64,000 nt of DNA from Hyphomonas sediminis. GTDB taxonomy: Bacteria > Pseudomonadota > Alphaproteobacteria > Caulobacterales > Hyphomonadaceae. The notes beneath the pieces were generated by a model. That model was not told the DNA's origin and did not search any database. It worked only from the letters and a program-made list of their open reading frames with translations. Position 1 is the first letter of the stretch; every line of letters begins with the position of its first letter. Positions 44,155 through 53,673 of this stretch are shown piece after piece. The stretch spans positions 3,422,501 to 3,486,500 of the forward strand of contig NZ_JAIEZP010000001.1 of assembly GCF_019679475.1 (NCBI RefSeq), read 5' to 3'. The translations under genes and the position numbers were made by a program.

Positions 44155-44589
44155 CTACTCTTCACCGGGAACGTTTCCGCGTAGGGATTTGATCTCGCCC
44201 CGGCGCTTCTTTGCATCGATCCGGCGGCGGATACTGCCCTTGGTCGGCTTTGTGGCGACGCGCCGTTTGGGCGGAATGGACGCCTTGAGGATCATCTCGC
44301 TGAGCCGGGCGCGCGCTGCGGTACGGTTCTGGACCTGGCTGCGATGCTCGCTGGCCTCCAGGATGAGGCGACCATCTGCCGTTATCCGGCTGGCATAAAG
44401 CTTCTGAAACCGCGCTTTGATCGCAGCCGGCAGCGATGACGCCTCGACATGCCATGTCAGCTGCACCGCGCTCGACACCTTGTTCACATTCTGGCCGCCG
44501 GGGCCGGAGGCACGCACAAAGGCTTCCTGCAGCTCCCATGCGGGCACCGTGATCACATCTGAAACCCTGAGATCGCCGAATTCCGCCAT
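44155..44589 (-). CDS. arfB: Alternative ribosome-rescue factor B (peptidyl-tRNA hydrolase)
   Basis: A 144-residue protein of the YaeJ/ArfB family. The catalytic GGQ lies in SGPGGQNVNKVSSAV (about residues 28-42), and a basic C-terminal tail (KKRRGEIKSLRG) would enter the empty mRNA channel of a stalled ribosome. It releases the nascent chain when a message lacks a stop codon. The start at 44589 gives the normal length; an upstream in-frame start is less likely. Convergent with kdsD. Confidence 0.92.
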   Translation of the reverse strand: MAEFGDLRVSDVITVPAWELQEAFVRASGPGGQNVNKVSSAVQLTWHVEASSLPAAIKARFQKLYASRITADGRLILEASEHRSQVQNRTAARARLSEMILKASIPPKRRVATKPTKGSIRRRIDAKKRRGEIKSLRGNVPGEE

Positions 44590-44725
44590 TTGCCGATTCC
44601 TGAAGCGCGTGTTCAGGCCGAGTTCAGGCAATCACCGGCACAAATCAACCGGCAATGCTGGAAATCCCAGCTTCCTGCCCGACAGGACAAGTCCTGAACG
44701 GCCTACGCCAGATGGAGCAAGCGTC

Positions 44726-45229
44726 ATGCGCCTGAGCAAAACTCTTACCCGCATCATCGCGGCAACCACCGCTGCAAGCATGATGGTCGCGCCGATGGCT
44801 TATGCAGACCGCGACCATCGCGGCAAAGGCCGGGGATATGAACGTGGTTACGACAGAGGATATGACCACGGCCACAAACGTCACCATCGCCGGGATCATT
44901 CCTACGACCATCGCCATCATTACAAGCCGAGCTACCATTATTCGCCGCCCCGCGCCTACTACGCCCCGCCGCGCAGTTCTGTAACGGTCACGTATGGATA
45001 CAGCTACGGCCCCCACTATTACCGGGGATACACTCCACGCTATGCCGTCGGCGGATATTATGGATATGCGCCGCGGACGGTATATATCAACGATTACAAC
45101 ACGTACGGCCTGTACGCGCCGCCCAGCGGCTATCATTGGGTTCACGACAGGGACAATGGCGACGCCATTCTCGCATCTGTCGCAACGGGCGCAATTATCG
45201 GCCTCGTGGTCGGCGCGCTCGCTAACTGA
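44726..45229 (+). CDS. RcnB-like periplasmic protein, His/Tyr/Gly-rich
   Basis: A 167-residue exported protein: signal peptide cleaved near MAYA-DRD (about 28), then a His-, Arg-, Tyr- and Gly-rich stretch (GYERGYDRGYDHGHKRHHRR) able to bind metals. It ends with an RcnB-type region containing NTYGLYAPPSGYHWVHDRD and a hydrophobic C-terminus (IIGLVVGALAN). RcnB-family proteins affect Ni/Co homeostasis, and many relatives are uncharacterised. GGAG lies 9 nt before the ATG, and a terminator follows. Confidence 0.8.
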   Translation: MRLSKTLTRIIAATTAASMMVAPMAYADRDHRGKGRGYERGYDRGYDHGHKRHHRRDHSYDHRHHYKPSYHYSPPRAYYAPPRSSVTVTYGYSYGPHYYRGYTPRYAVGGYYGYAPRTVYINDYNTYGLYAPPSGYHWVHDRDNGDAILASVATGAIIGLVVGALAN

Positions 45230-45266
45230 AACAGGTCCGCCTCTCATACCCCTGAAGCGAGGCAGC

Positions 45267-45301
45267 ACACCCGGCCCGGGATTCTCTCCGGGGCTGGGTG
45301 T
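45267..45301 (+). terminator. Intrinsic terminator after the RcnB-like gene
   Basis: Stem of about 11 bp (ACACCCGGCCC pairing with GGGCTGGGTGT, one G-T pair) followed by TCGTTTTTTGG. Confidence 0.8.
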
Positions 45302-45446
45302 TCGTTTTTTGGCCGCGTGCGGAATATTCCGCGCTTCACCACGATGTTAACTTAACTTTGTCGCAAATCATGCTTAGCTTGCAATTGCGCCGGATAGTCC
45401 AGCGCCAAAGTACGTGCCTGCAGCACGCCTGAAAGGAGGTGATCCA

Positions 45447-45527
45447 ATGTCGAGTGAGAAACCAGGTGAGGCCGTTGGGTCTGTATCCTATGGTGTCTGG
45501 CTGGAGCAGCCTCCAGTCAGCGCCTAG
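45447..45527 (+). CDS. 26-codon small ORF with an exceptional Shine-Dalgarno sequence
   Basis: The ATG at 45447 opens 26 codons starting MSSEKPGE and ending GVWLEQPPVSA. It is preceded by GAAAGGAGGTGATCC (45431-45445), matching all 15 bases complementary to the 3' end of alphaproteobacterial 16S rRNA, with AGGAGG 7 nt from the ATG. The second half contains an inverted repeat (CTGGAG-CAGC-CTCCAG). A terminator follows 60 nt later. It may be a small protein or a leader peptide controlling kdsA; no family recognised. Confidence 0.5.
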   Translation: MSSEKPGEAVGSVSYGVWLEQPPVSA

Positions 45528-45587
45528 AGATGCAGGTAGGGCGCTGAAACGCGCTCCGATCTGACGGGCCCCACGGGGCTCACGGGA

Positions 45588-45608
45588 GCCGCCCTTCGAC
45601 AGGGCGGC
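45588..45608 (+). terminator. Intrinsic terminator after the small ORF
   Basis: Perfect 8-bp stem GCCGCCCT / AGGGCGGC with a TCGAC loop, followed by TTCTTTG. An upstream GGCTC-ACGG-GAGCC hairpin overlaps its left arm and could compete with it. Confidence 0.75.
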
Positions 45609-45711
45609 TTCTTTGTATTCCGGATCGGGAAATTGGGTGAGAATTGAGGTTCGCCTCCCCGCCAATTTCCGCTAACTAGCCCACTTGGAAAAGTATTCGG
45701 AGCAACCAGAC

Positions 45712-46563
45712 ATGTCGGCATTGACCCACAAACCCACAGGCTGGACGATTGGCGGCAAGGGCCCGCTGGCAGTCATGGCGGGGCTCAATGTTCTGGAAGA
45801 CGAGGGACTTGCGCTCGAAATCGGCACCGAACTCAAAGCGATCTGCGCCCGTCTCGGCCTGCCCTACGTATTCAAGGCCAGTTTCGATAAAGCCAACCGA
45901 TCTTCCATCAAATCCTATCGCGGTCCCGGCCTCGAAGACGGCTTGAAAATCCTCACCGCCGTGAAAGCGAAACTCGGCGTGCCGGTCGTGACCGACCTGC
46001 ACGAACCAGGCCAGGCTGACGCCGTTGCCGCAGTCGCCGACATTCTGCAGCTGCCGGCCTTTCTGGTGCGCCAGACCGACCTGGTAGTTGCAACCGCCAA
46101 GGCGGCTGCACGGGAAAACGCGCTGATTCAGGCCAAAAAAGCGCAATTCATGGCCCCCTGGGACGCCAAGAATATCCTGACAAAAATTGCCGAAGTCGCG
46201 CCGGATACCGGGGTCATCCTCTGCGAGCGGGGCGTGAGCTTTGGCTACAACAATCTGATCGTCGACATGCTCGCCATCCCGGAAATGAAGAAGCTGGGTT
46301 GCCCGGTTACAATCGACGCGACCCATGCGGTCCAGCTGCCCGGCGCCGACCCCAGAACAAGCGGCGCCTCCACGGGCGGCCGCCGCGACGGCGTTGCGAT
46401 CATCGCGAAATCCGCCGTTGCCGCCGGGGCCGACGGCGTGTTCCTCGAGTTCCATACCGATCCCGACAAGGCACTCTGCGATGGGCCGAGCTGCCTGCCG
46501 CTTTCCGGCGCCGAGGCATTGCTTTCCACGCTGAAAACCGTTCACACGGCCGTAAACGGTTGA
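45712..46563 (+). CDS. kdsA: 3-deoxy-8-phosphooctulonate synthase
   Basis: A 283-residue TIM-barrel enzyme joining arabinose-5-P and PEP to KDO-8-P for lipopolysaccharide. Family motifs are MAGLNVLEDEGLALEIG (about residue 22), YVFKASFDKANRSSIKSYRGPG, KKAQFMAPWDAKN, and DATHAVQLPG. An Asn sits at the GLNVLE position, as in the metal-independent E. coli class rather than the Cys of metal-dependent enzymes. GGAG lies 9 nt before the ATG; a longer TTG start is less likely. Confidence 0.95.
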   Translation: MSALTHKPTGWTIGGKGPLAVMAGLNVLEDEGLALEIGTELKAICARLGLPYVFKASFDKANRSSIKSYRGPGLEDGLKILTAVKAKLGVPVVTDLHEPGQADAVAAVADILQLPAFLVRQTDLVVATAKAAARENALIQAKKAQFMAPWDAKNILTKIAEVAPDTGVILCERGVSFGYNNLIVDMLAIPEMKKLGCPVTIDATHAVQLPGADPRTSGASTGGRRDGVAIIAKSAVAAGADGVFLEFHTDPDKALCDGPSCLPLSGAEALLSTLKTVHTAVNG

Positions 46564-46579
46564 TCCCTGCAGGCCGCGC

Positions 46580-47641
46580 ATGAATTCGCCCGAAATCACC
46601 GTCATCATCATCAATTATAACGGCGGCGCGTTCCTTCAGGAGGCGGTCAACTCCCTTGGGCGGCAGACTTTTCAGAATTTCGAACTGATTGTTCTGGATA
46701 ATGCGTCTGCGGACGGCTCGCCAGATACGTTGGACTTGTCAGGTGTGCCGTCTGGCCGGCTGATCCGCAGCCCCGAAAATCTCGGCTTTGCGGCGGGCAA
46801 CAACCGGGCCGCAGAAAGCGCGCGCGGGAAATGGCTCGTGTTGCTCAATCCGGACACAGTGGCCGCACCAGACTGGCTGGAAAAGCTGATGGCGGCAGCG
46901 CGGGAGAACCCTGACTGCAAGACCTTTGCGTCTGCCCAGTTGGACCTCAATGACAGCACGCTGATGGACGGCGCCGGCGACGCTTACCTTTTCTTCGGCA
47001 TTCCCTGGCGCGGCGGTTTTGGCCGACCAGTCAGGGAACTGCCCGAAACCGGGTGGTGTTTCAGCGCGTGCGGCGCTTCCGCGATGTATGATACGGCGCT
47101 GTTCCGCCAGATGGGTGGATTTGACGAACGCTTCTTCTGCTACTGTGAAGATGTTGATCTTGGCTTCCGTCTTCAGCTTGCCGGGCATGATTGCCTGTTT
47201 GTGCATGACGCCATTGTTCATCACGCAGGCAGCGGCATCACGGGCCGGCAGAGCGCGTTCTCGACCTATCACGGCACGCGCAACCGGCTGTGGACCTATT
47301 TCAAGAACATGCCATTTCCGCTCATGTTGCTAAGCCTGCCCGGGCATGTAGCGCTTACACTGTATGTCCTTGCACGGAACGCGTTCACGCCGCGCTTCGT
47401 GCCTATGGTGCGCGGGATTCGTGATGGCCTGTCGGGCAGCTGGAAAGCCTCGCGCCCTGGAAAATGGAAGCAGGACGAGCGGCGCCTCGGCCTATGGCCA
47501 TTGCTGCGCCGCATGGCGTGGAATCCCTGGCGGCTAAGTTCGCGCAAGGCCCATGTGCGCCCCGCGCAGCAGAAACCCGCCCCTTCCGGAGCGGCCTTCG
47601 AGCTTGAAGCCGCCGGACATCCCGGGCGGACCAAGCCTTAA
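46580..47641 (+). CDS. Glycosyltransferase family 2, rhamnosyltransferase-like
   Basis: A 353-residue enzyme with a GT-A domain: [19 protein letters not shown] at residues 8-26, [27 protein letters not shown] (DxD equivalent, about 94), and [22 protein letters not shown] (about 190), typical of WcaE/RfbN-like transferases. It adds a deoxyhexose or related sugar to a glycan; the donor is not determined, but GDP-fucose genes are adjacent. It overlaps the convergent fcl by 4 bp. Confidence 0.9.
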   Translation: MNSPEITVIIINYNGGAFLQEAVNSLGRQTFQNFELIVLDNASADGSPDTLDLSGVPSGRLIRSPENLGFAAGNNRAAESARGKWLVLLNPDTVAAPDWLEKLMAAARENPDCKTFASAQLDLNDSTLMDGAGDAYLFFGIPWRGGFGRPVRELPETGWCFSACGASAMYDTALFRQMGGFDERFFCYCEDVDLGFRLQLAGHDCLFVHDAIVHHAGSGITGRQSAFSTYHGTRNRLWTYFKNMPFPLMLLSLPGHVALTLYVLARNAFTPRFVPMVRGIRDGLSGSWKASRPGKWKQDERRLGLWPLLRRMAWNPWRLSSRKAHVRPAQQKPAPSGAAFELEAAGHPGRTKP

Positions 47642-48600
47642 AGCTTGGCTTCGTTCTGGTGTTCCAGAAACCAGTGATAGGCGTTTTCCAGCCCTTCCCG
47701 CATGCCGATCTGCGGCGCCCATCCCATTGCTCTCAGACGGTCTGCCCGCATGAGCTTGCGAGGCGTTCCGTCCGGCTTGGAAAGGTCTTTTTCCAGCGCT
47801 CCCTGGAAGCCCACGACCTCCATCACCAGTCTTGCCAGCGCCTCGATGGTCATATCCTCGCCCGAGCCGACATTGACGTGCGCGTCGCCGGAATAATGCT
47901 TCATCAGATGGACAAGCGCGTCGGCGCAGTCATCTGCATGCAGAAATTCCCGCATCGGCGTGCCGGTTCCCCAGATCGTCATCGACGGAGCTCCCGCCAG
48001 CTTGGCTTCGTGTGCCTTGCGGATCAGCGCGGGAATGACGTGCGAGGACTGAAGATTGTAGTTGTCGCCCGGCCCATAAAGATTGGTCGGCATGGCTGAA
48101 ATGTAGTCTACGCCGTGCTGGCGGCGATACGCCTGGCAGAGCTTGATGCCGGCAATCTTGGCGATGGCATACCACTCATTGGTGGGCTCCAGCGGCCCGG
48201 TGAGCAGAGACTCCTCGGCAATCGGCTGCTCGGCAAATTTCGGATAGATGCAGGACGATCCGAGGAAAAGCAGCTTCTCGACGCCGTTCCGGAAGGACGC
48301 TTCGATCAGATTGGCCTCGATCATCAGATTGTCGTAGAGAAAATCTGCCGGATACGTATCATTCGCCAGAATGCCGCCAACCTTTGCGGCCGCGATCACG
48401 ACGGCGTCCGGCCGGTGTTTCGCCATCCAAGCCCGCACACTGGCCTGATCAATCAGGTCCAACTCCGAGCGGGGCGCGGTGAGCACCGTGCACCCTTCGC
48501 GCGCAAGGCGGCGCACGGTGGCGGCGCCAACCATTCCGCGATGGCCGGCCACAAAGACTCGCTTGCCTTCAAGGCTGTAGACGGGTGCATCTGCCGGCAT
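47638..48600 (-). CDS. fcl: GDP-L-fucose synthase
   Basis: A 320-residue SDR enzyme that epimerises and reduces GDP-4-keto-6-deoxymannose to GDP-L-fucose. The NADP motif [10 protein letters not shown] is at about residues 18-27, [18 protein letters not shown] near 73 is family-specific, [15 protein letters not shown] follows, and YAIAK (about 138) supplies the catalytic Tyr and Lys. It lies 10 nt after gmd, so the two form the GDP-fucose operon. Confidence 0.95.
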   Translation of the reverse strand: MPADAPVYSLEGKRVFVAGHRGMVGAATVRRLAREGCTVLTAPRSELDLIDQASVRAWMAKHRPDAVVIAAAKVGGILANDTYPADFLYDNLMIEANLIEASFRNGVEKLLFLGSSCIYPKFAEQPIAEESLLTGPLEPTNEWYAIAKIAGIKLCQAYRRQHGVDYISAMPTNLYGPGDNYNLQSSHVIPALIRKAHEAKLAGAPSMTIWGTGTPMREFLHADDCADALVHLMKHYSGDAHVNVGSGEDMTIEALARLVMEVVGFQGALEKDLSKPDGTPRKLMRADRLRAMGWAPQIGMREGLENAYHWFLEHQNEAKL

Positions 48601-48610
48601 GACGGACCTC

Positions 48611-49684
48611 TTAATCTGACCGGTTGTTGCGCCAGTGTTCGCGCTCGATCAGGGCAAGGTCTGCCTGGATCATTTCCTTCACGAGGTCGGGGAAGCTCGT
48701 CTGGTGTTTCCATCCCAGCTTCTCATGCGCCTTGGTGGGATCGCCGATCAGGAGGTCCACCTCGGTCGGGCGGAAATATTTGGGATCAATCCGGACAAGC
48801 ACTTCACCGGACTTCTTGTCGATCCCCGTTTCATCAACGCCTTCGCCTTTCCACACGATGGTGCGGCCAACTTCGGCAAAGGCGAGTTCGACAAATTCGC
48901 GAACCGAATGGGTCTCGCCCGTCGCCAGCACCCAGTCGTCCGGTGTGTCGTGCTGCACGATACGCCACATGCCCTCGACATAATCGCGCGCATGGCCCCA
49001 ATCGCGCTTGGCGTCCAGGTTGCCCAGATAAAGCGCTTTCTGAAGCCCGCGCTCCATCCCCGCGACCGCGCGGGTGATCTTGCGGGTCACGAATGTTTCA
49101 CCGCGTGTGGGGCCTTCATGGTTGAACAGGATGCCATTGGAGGCGTGAATGCCATAGGCCTCCCGGTAGTTCACCGTGATCCAGTAGGCATAGAGTTTGG
49201 CAGCCGCATAGGGGCTACGCGGATAGAAGGGCGTGGTCTCGCGCTGGGGCACTTCCTGAACCTTGCCGTAAAGCTCGGATGTTGAGGCCTGATAGAAGCG
49301 GACCGTTTTTTCGAGCCCCAGAATGCGGATTGCCTCGAGCAGACGCAGCGTGCCCAGAGCGTCTGCATTGCCGGTATATTCGGGCGTTTCAAAACTCACC
49401 TGAACATGGGACTGGGCCGCAAGATTGTAGATCTCGTCAGGCTGGGTCTCCTGAACCAGGCGGATCAGGTTGGTCGAGTCCGTCAGGTCCCCATAATGCA
49501 GGAAGAAGCGCGTCTCATGCTCGTGCGGGTCGCGGTAAAGGTCGTCCAGCCGCTCGGTGTTGAAAGAAGATGACCGGCGCTTCACACCGTGGACAACATA
49601 GCCCTTATCCAACAGCAAACGTGCGAGATAGGCGCCGTCCTGTCCGGTGACGCCGGTGATGAGAGCAGTTTTCTGGGAGGACAA
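48611..49684 (-). CDS. gmd: GDP-mannose 4,6-dehydratase
   Basis: A 357-residue SDR enzyme making GDP-4-keto-6-deoxymannose. Motifs include [16 protein letters not shown] (residues 10-25), [50 protein letters not shown], and [10 protein letters not shown] with the catalytic YxxxK. The start is a TTG with AAAGGTGA just ahead. First gene of the gmd-fcl operon; GDP-mannose would come from the manC fusion protein. Confidence 0.95.
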   Translation of the reverse strand: MSSQKTALITGVTGQDGAYLARLLLDKGYVVHGVKRRSSSFNTERLDDLYRDPHEHETRFFLHYGDLTDSTNLIRLVQETQPDEIYNLAAQSHVQVSFETPEYTGNADALGTLRLLEAIRILGLEKTVRFYQASTSELYGKVQEVPQRETTPFYPRSPYAAAKLYAYWITVNYREAYGIHASNGILFNHEGPTRGETFVTRKITRAVAGMERGLQKALYLGNLDAKRDWGHARDYVEGMWRIVQHDTPDDWVLATGETHSVREFVELAFAEVGRTIVWKGEGVDETGIDKKSGEVLVRIDPKYFRPTEVDLLIGDPTKAHEKLGWKHQTSFPDLVKEMIQADLALIEREHWRNNRSD

Positions 49685-49934
49685 ATCTTCACCTTTCAGA
49701 CTTCTGAATGAACACCGGGCATAGCCGTGTGGGCCGCAAGATCAACCACAAAGATTGGGGCGATACAGTGGCAGACCGGTTCACCGGATATACCCACCGG
49801 ATGCAACCGCCCAAACCTTTGATTACCTCACACCAAGCTGCAGGCGGCCCGCGCCGCTCGTCTTTGGGGCTTCCCTATCCGACCGGGCCCCAACGCCCGC
49901 CACACTGTTGGCCTCTTCAGTGAAGGACAACCAT

Positions 49935-51020
49935 ATGAACCACTCTGCAAATCTGGGATTGCCATATCTGCAATCCAATCAGGCCCAGAAACACGTCACC
50001 CTGAACGAAGCGCTGCGCCGTCTGGACGCCATTGTCCAGGTCAGGGTCGAGCGTCGGGACCTGAACGATCCTCCCGCCCACGCCGCCGAGGGAAGCCGGT
50101 ACATCCCGGCAGAGGCAGCATCTGGCGCCTGGGCAGGTAAAGCTGGCACAATCGCCTGCTTTCTGGATGGCGCATGGATGTTCGCCGCCCCCCAGACCGG
50201 TTGGCTGATCTATGTCGCCGAGGAAAGCGCCCTCCTGATTCGCAAGGAAGCCGGATGGGAGGACGTGGTGACAAGCGGCCTCAACCCGGCGCCCAGAATA
50301 GGCATCAATGCAACGGCCGACGACACCAACAGGCTGACAATCTCCAGCCCGGCTGCTCTGTTCGACCATGCCGGCACCGGCCACCAGCTCAAACTGAACA
50401 AGGCAACAGAGGCCGACACAGCCAGCCTGCTATTTCAAACAGGCTATACCTCCAAGGCCGAACTGGGGCTGACCGGATCAGACCAGCTCGAGCTGAAGGT
50501 GTCTGCCGATGGAAGCAGCTTTACATCTGCAATGGCATTCAATGCGGTGACGGGCTTTGCCGGGCTTGGCACCCCTGCTCCGGCGTCGCGCCTGCATGTT
50601 CAACAGGATTTCGATGCGCGCCTTACAATCGATACGGTCCAATCCGGCGCAGGGGGCGGATTCGATATCCTGAATTCCACAGATGGCCAGAACTGGCGCG
50701 TCACCGGCTCTCCGGCAAACTTCAAGATCCGCGATCACTCCGCGCTGATAGACAAGTTCATTCTGAATCCGGGCGTTACCGGCTCTGCTTACATCCTGAA
50801 CATCTCCAATTTCGGGATTGGCACAAGTTCCCCCACCACCAGGCTGCACGTTGACGGACCCGTACGCGTTGGAAGCTTCCCCAAGGCCGGCCTGCCTAGC
50901 GCGGCCTCAGCCGGCGCCGGAACAATCATTTTCGTGCCCGATGAGGCCGGCGGCAGCGTCCTGGCCTTCAGCGATGGCACAAACTGGCGCCGCGTCACCG
51001 ATCGCATGACAGTGAGCTGA
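49935..51020 (+). CDS. DUF2793 protein with tail-fibre-like C-terminus
   Basis: A 361-residue protein. Residues about 5-110 match DUF2793 (NLGLPYLQSNQAQKHVTLNEA and the GAWMFAAPQTGWLIYV strand), a domain found in alphaproteobacterial phage and gene-transfer-agent host-contact proteins. The rest is beta-rich repeats like those of tail spikes (GLGTPAPASRLHVQQDF, GIGTSSPTTRLHVDGPVRVG). No signal peptide. GAAGGA lies 8 nt ahead of the ATG. It is not next to phage genes but inside a polysaccharide cluster. It may be a relic or a glycan-binding surface protein. Confidence 0.82.
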   Translation: MNHSANLGLPYLQSNQAQKHVTLNEALRRLDAIVQVRVERRDLNDPPAHAAEGSRYIPAEAASGAWAGKAGTIACFLDGAWMFAAPQTGWLIYVAEESALLIRKEAGWEDVVTSGLNPAPRIGINATADDTNRLTISSPAALFDHAGTGHQLKLNKATEADTASLLFQTGYTSKAELGLTGSDQLELKVSADGSSFTSAMAFNAVTGFAGLGTPAPASRLHVQQDFDARLTIDTVQSGAGGGFDILNSTDGQNWRVTGSPANFKIRDHSALIDKFILNPGVTGSAYILNISNFGIGTSSPTTRLHVDGPVRVGSFPKAGLPSAASAGAGTIIFVPDEAGGSVLAFSDGTNWRRVTDRMTVS

Positions 51021-51210
51021 GACAGAATGACTCAGTAGAATGTCTATTCTGCCGCCCCCTCCCGAGCACCTTATCTCGCCGCAGAGCGAGCCAATGGCTC
51101 AGGTGGTGGACAAGGCTATGGTTTCGCGCGAAGAAGCCCCTTGAAAGAGAGGACAGATACCGGCGACAACCTCTCAACCTGAAATTCCAAACAACAGGTC
51201 TAGGCAGTTT

Positions 51211-52080
51211 ATGGACGGTACAGGTCACAGCGTTTCCGCAGGGGCGCCTATTGCGCGTACGGAAGACGTCTTCGAATATGACGCCCACAAGGGCCATACG
51301 CGCTATGCGTGGAATGATCTGCGCGAAGCGCTTTCCCGGCACCGGCTGGTGCGGACGATGGTCAGCACAGAATTTAAATCTCGGTACAAAGGCACCCTGC
51401 TGGGCGCTTTCTGGTTGACCGCGACGGCGGCTGTTACCGTGCTCGGCCTCAGTGTCATCTATGCTCAGGTCTTTCAGATCGATTTCAGATCCTACCTGCC
51501 TTATGTGGCGATTGGCATGATGGTCTGGGGGCTGATCAACGGTTTTATTACCGAGTCGGTGACGACATTCTCCGGCACATCGACTGTGTTTACACAGATC
51601 AAAATCCCGATGAGCGTGTTTCCGTTGACCCTCACAGGGCGGTTGATGACGACATTTTTCTACAGGGCGCTGGTCGTCATATTGATCCTGTTCATCGGCA
51701 GTCATTCACTTGCATTGTGGGAAGTATTTGCGGCGCTTGCCGGCGTGGCACTCATTGCATGGGCTGGCTTCTGGACCGCCATGCTGTTTGGAATTCTGGG
51801 CGCGCGCTTCCGTGATTTCGGGCAGTTCGTGAATGCCTTCATGACATTCGCCTTCTTCATGACGCCTGTGTTCTGGGACGCATCCCGGCTCACGCATTAC
51901 GCGTTCGTCGCTCACCTCAACCCGCTCTACCATTTTCTGAATGTGGTGCGCGGTCCGCTGATCGGTACGACAGATACCGGAACAAGCTTCATCGTAGTTG
52001 GCGTGTTCTCGATGCTACTGCCACTTCTGGCGTTCGGACTTTTCACCAAGTTCCGCCACCGCCTGGCCTATTGGTGCTGA
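51211..52080 (+). CDS. ABC-2 type polysaccharide exporter permease (Wzm/KpsM-like)
   Basis: A 289-residue inner-membrane protein with a cytoplasmic N-terminal stretch and six helices. TEFKSRYKGTLLGAFWLTA (about 51-69) and the late FMTPVFWD and LNPLYHFLNVVRGPLIG motifs are characteristic of ABC-2 permeases exporting O-antigen or capsule. The ATPase gene starts 5 nt after its stop, so the pair makes one exporter. Confidence 0.92.
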   Translation: MDGTGHSVSAGAPIARTEDVFEYDAHKGHTRYAWNDLREALSRHRLVRTMVSTEFKSRYKGTLLGAFWLTATAAVTVLGLSVIYAQVFQIDFRSYLPYVAIGMMVWGLINGFITESVTTFSGTSTVFTQIKIPMSVFPLTLTGRLMTTFFYRALVVILILFIGSHSLALWEVFAALAGVALIAWAGFWTAMLFGILGARFRDFGQFVNAFMTFAFFMTPVFWDASRLTHYAFVAHLNPLYHFLNVVRGPLIGTTDTGTSFIVVGVFSMLLPLLAFGLFTKFRHRLAYWC

Positions 52081-52084
52081 TACA

Positions 52085-52822
52085 ATGGCGAGACTTCATC
52101 TGGAAAATATTGGCGTCGACTTTCTGATCAGAGATGTGAGCCAGAATACCCTTGTTTCCACCGCGCGCTCCTTCGCGACCGGCGGCATCATCGACATGTC
52201 AAACCGCCGCAAGGTCTCCATCAACGCGCTCCGGAACGTAAATCTGGACCTGAAAGACGGCGACCGCGTGGGCCTGATCGGCCACAACGGCGCCGGGAAA
52301 ACAACGCTGCTCAAAGTGCTATCCGGCATTCTTCCGCCAACTGCCGGACGGCTGCGGATCGAGGGACGGCTCGCCGGCCTGCTCTCCATTCAGCTTGGGC
52401 TTGATACCCGCGCTTCAGGCTATGAGAACATCATGATCCGCGCCCGCTATATGGGCGTGTCCGAGGAAGAAATCCGGGAAAAATTTGACGAGATCTGCGC
52501 CTTCTCGGAACTGGGCGAATACCTTCACCTCCCGATGAAAACCTATTCGAGCGGCATGCGCGTCCGCCTCGCCTTCTCCATTGCCACAGCCTTCGATCCA
52601 GACATCCTGATCCTGGACGAATGGCTCTCCGCCGGCGACGCCACCTTCCGCGACAAGGCCTCCCAACGGATGAAAGACCTGATCAACCAGACAGGCATTT
52701 TCGTCATGGCCACCCACCAGGTCAGCCTCATGCGCCAACTCTGCAACCGGGGAATCGTGATGAAGAAAGGCGAAGTTGTCTTCGATGGAGATTTGGAAGC
52801 GGCGCTGCAGTTTCATGCATGA
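52085..52822 (+). CDS. ABC exporter ATPase (Wzt/KpsT-like)
   Basis: A 245-residue ATPase powering the permease encoded just upstream. Walker A is GHNGAGKTTLLK (about residue 65), signature YSSGMRVRLAFS (about 158), Walker B ILILDEWLSAGD (about 180), and switch His in MATHQVSLMRQL. There is no C-terminal carbohydrate-binding domain as in some Wzt proteins, so recognition of the glycan end must lie elsewhere. N-terminal NIGVDFLIRD is typical of KpsT/RfbE. Confidence 0.93.
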   Translation: MARLHLENIGVDFLIRDVSQNTLVSTARSFATGGIIDMSNRRKVSINALRNVNLDLKDGDRVGLIGHNGAGKTTLLKVLSGILPPTAGRLRIEGRLAGLLSIQLGLDTRASGYENIMIRARYMGVSEEEIREKFDEICAFSELGEYLHLPMKTYSSGMRVRLAFSIATAFDPDILILDEWLSAGDATFRDKASQRMKDLINQTGIFVMATHQVSLMRQLCNRGIVMKKGEVVFDGDLEAALQFHA

Positions 52823-52980
52823 TAGGCCGCATACACTGGACACCCATCGCATGGCACAGAAAAGCTGATGGTTTTCGGTGATATCCAACGAGCTTTCTCG
52901 CCAAGTGTGAACTCTAGGGTTGCAGCCAGTAGAGTTGTCAGTACGTTTTTCGCCAATTTTGAAGTCGTTGGAGATTAGTC

Positions 52981-53673
52981 GTGGATCAGGCAGAATTTGA
53001 CCAGTATGCCGAGCACTATGAACGCATGATGCGCGAGAATATTGCGGTCACTGGCGAAGGACCGGAGTATTTTGCCAGATACAAAATCGCCGACACACAC
53101 GAACGTTGTAAGCGGGTGGGCCTTCAACCGAAGCAGATTCTGGATTTCGGATCAGGTATTGGGGCCTCAACTCCGCTTTTTGCCGAGTTTTTTCCGGAAG
53201 CGGAGCAAATTTCGGCAGATGTCTCCCAAAAGAGCCTGTCATTCCTAGGGGCGAAATACCCCGGCCTGTCCAAACTGGTTCATATCTCAGATGATAAACT
53301 ACCGCTGGACGACAACTCGATAGATCTGGCGTTTACGGCCTGTGTATTCCATCATATCGCCCCTGACGAACATCACCAATGGCTGACCGAGATCCGTCGT
53401 GTTTTAAGGCCTGGGGGACTATTTATGCTGTTCGAGCATAACCCCTTCAACCCGTTGACTGTCCGTGCGGTGAACACCTGCCCTTTCGATGAAAATGCTA
53501 TCCTGATCAAATCCTCCACAATGGCTGAACGGCTTCGCCGAGCCGGCTTTGAACCACCCCAAACCGATTACCGCATATTCTTTCCATCGGCTCTTGCAGT
53601 CATGCGGCCGCTTGAACAAGCTATGAAATGGCTTCCCCTCGGCGGCCAGTACAGCCTGTCGGCCCGAACGTGA
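52981..53673 (+). CDS. Class I SAM-dependent methyltransferase
   Basis: A 230-residue Rossmann-fold methyltransferase. SAM motif I is LDFGSGIGASTPLFAE (about residues 54-69), followed by ISDDKLPLDDNSIDLAFTACVFHHI and EIRRVLRPGGLFMLFEHNP, the methyltransferase_11 pattern. Possibly methylates a sugar of the surface glycan. It starts with a GTG (GGAG about 8 nt ahead). The following gene starts within its stop codon (GTGA), so it belongs to the gtr operon. Confidence 0.88.
   Translation: MDQAEFDQYAEHYERMMRENIAVTGEGPEYFARYKIADTHERCKRVGLQPKQILDFGSGIGASTPLFAEFFPEAEQISADVSQKSLSFLGAKYPGLSKLVHISDDKLPLDDNSIDLAFTACVFHHIAPDEHHQWLTEIRRVLRPGGLFMLFEHNPFNPLTVRAVNTCPFDENAILIKSSTMAERLRRAGFEPPQTDYRIFFPSALAVMRPLEQAMKWLPLGGQYSLSART

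Larger units (their letters stand above)
45230..45711 (+). other. Intergenic region with two terminators and a tiny ORF
   Basis: Between the RcnB-like gene and kdsA. It contains the RcnB terminator (45267-45301), a short transcription unit with a 26-codon ORF (45447-45527), overlapping GC-rich hairpins (45563-45590), and a second terminator (45588-45608). kdsA's own GGAG site is at 45699. Confidence 0.7.

Noticed and set aside
45431-45445. Fragment of a 16S rRNA 3' end
   Set aside because: The 15 bases match the complement of the 16S tail, but the flanking sequence has no rRNA similarity and an ATG follows at ideal distance, so a Shine-Dalgarno site explains it better.
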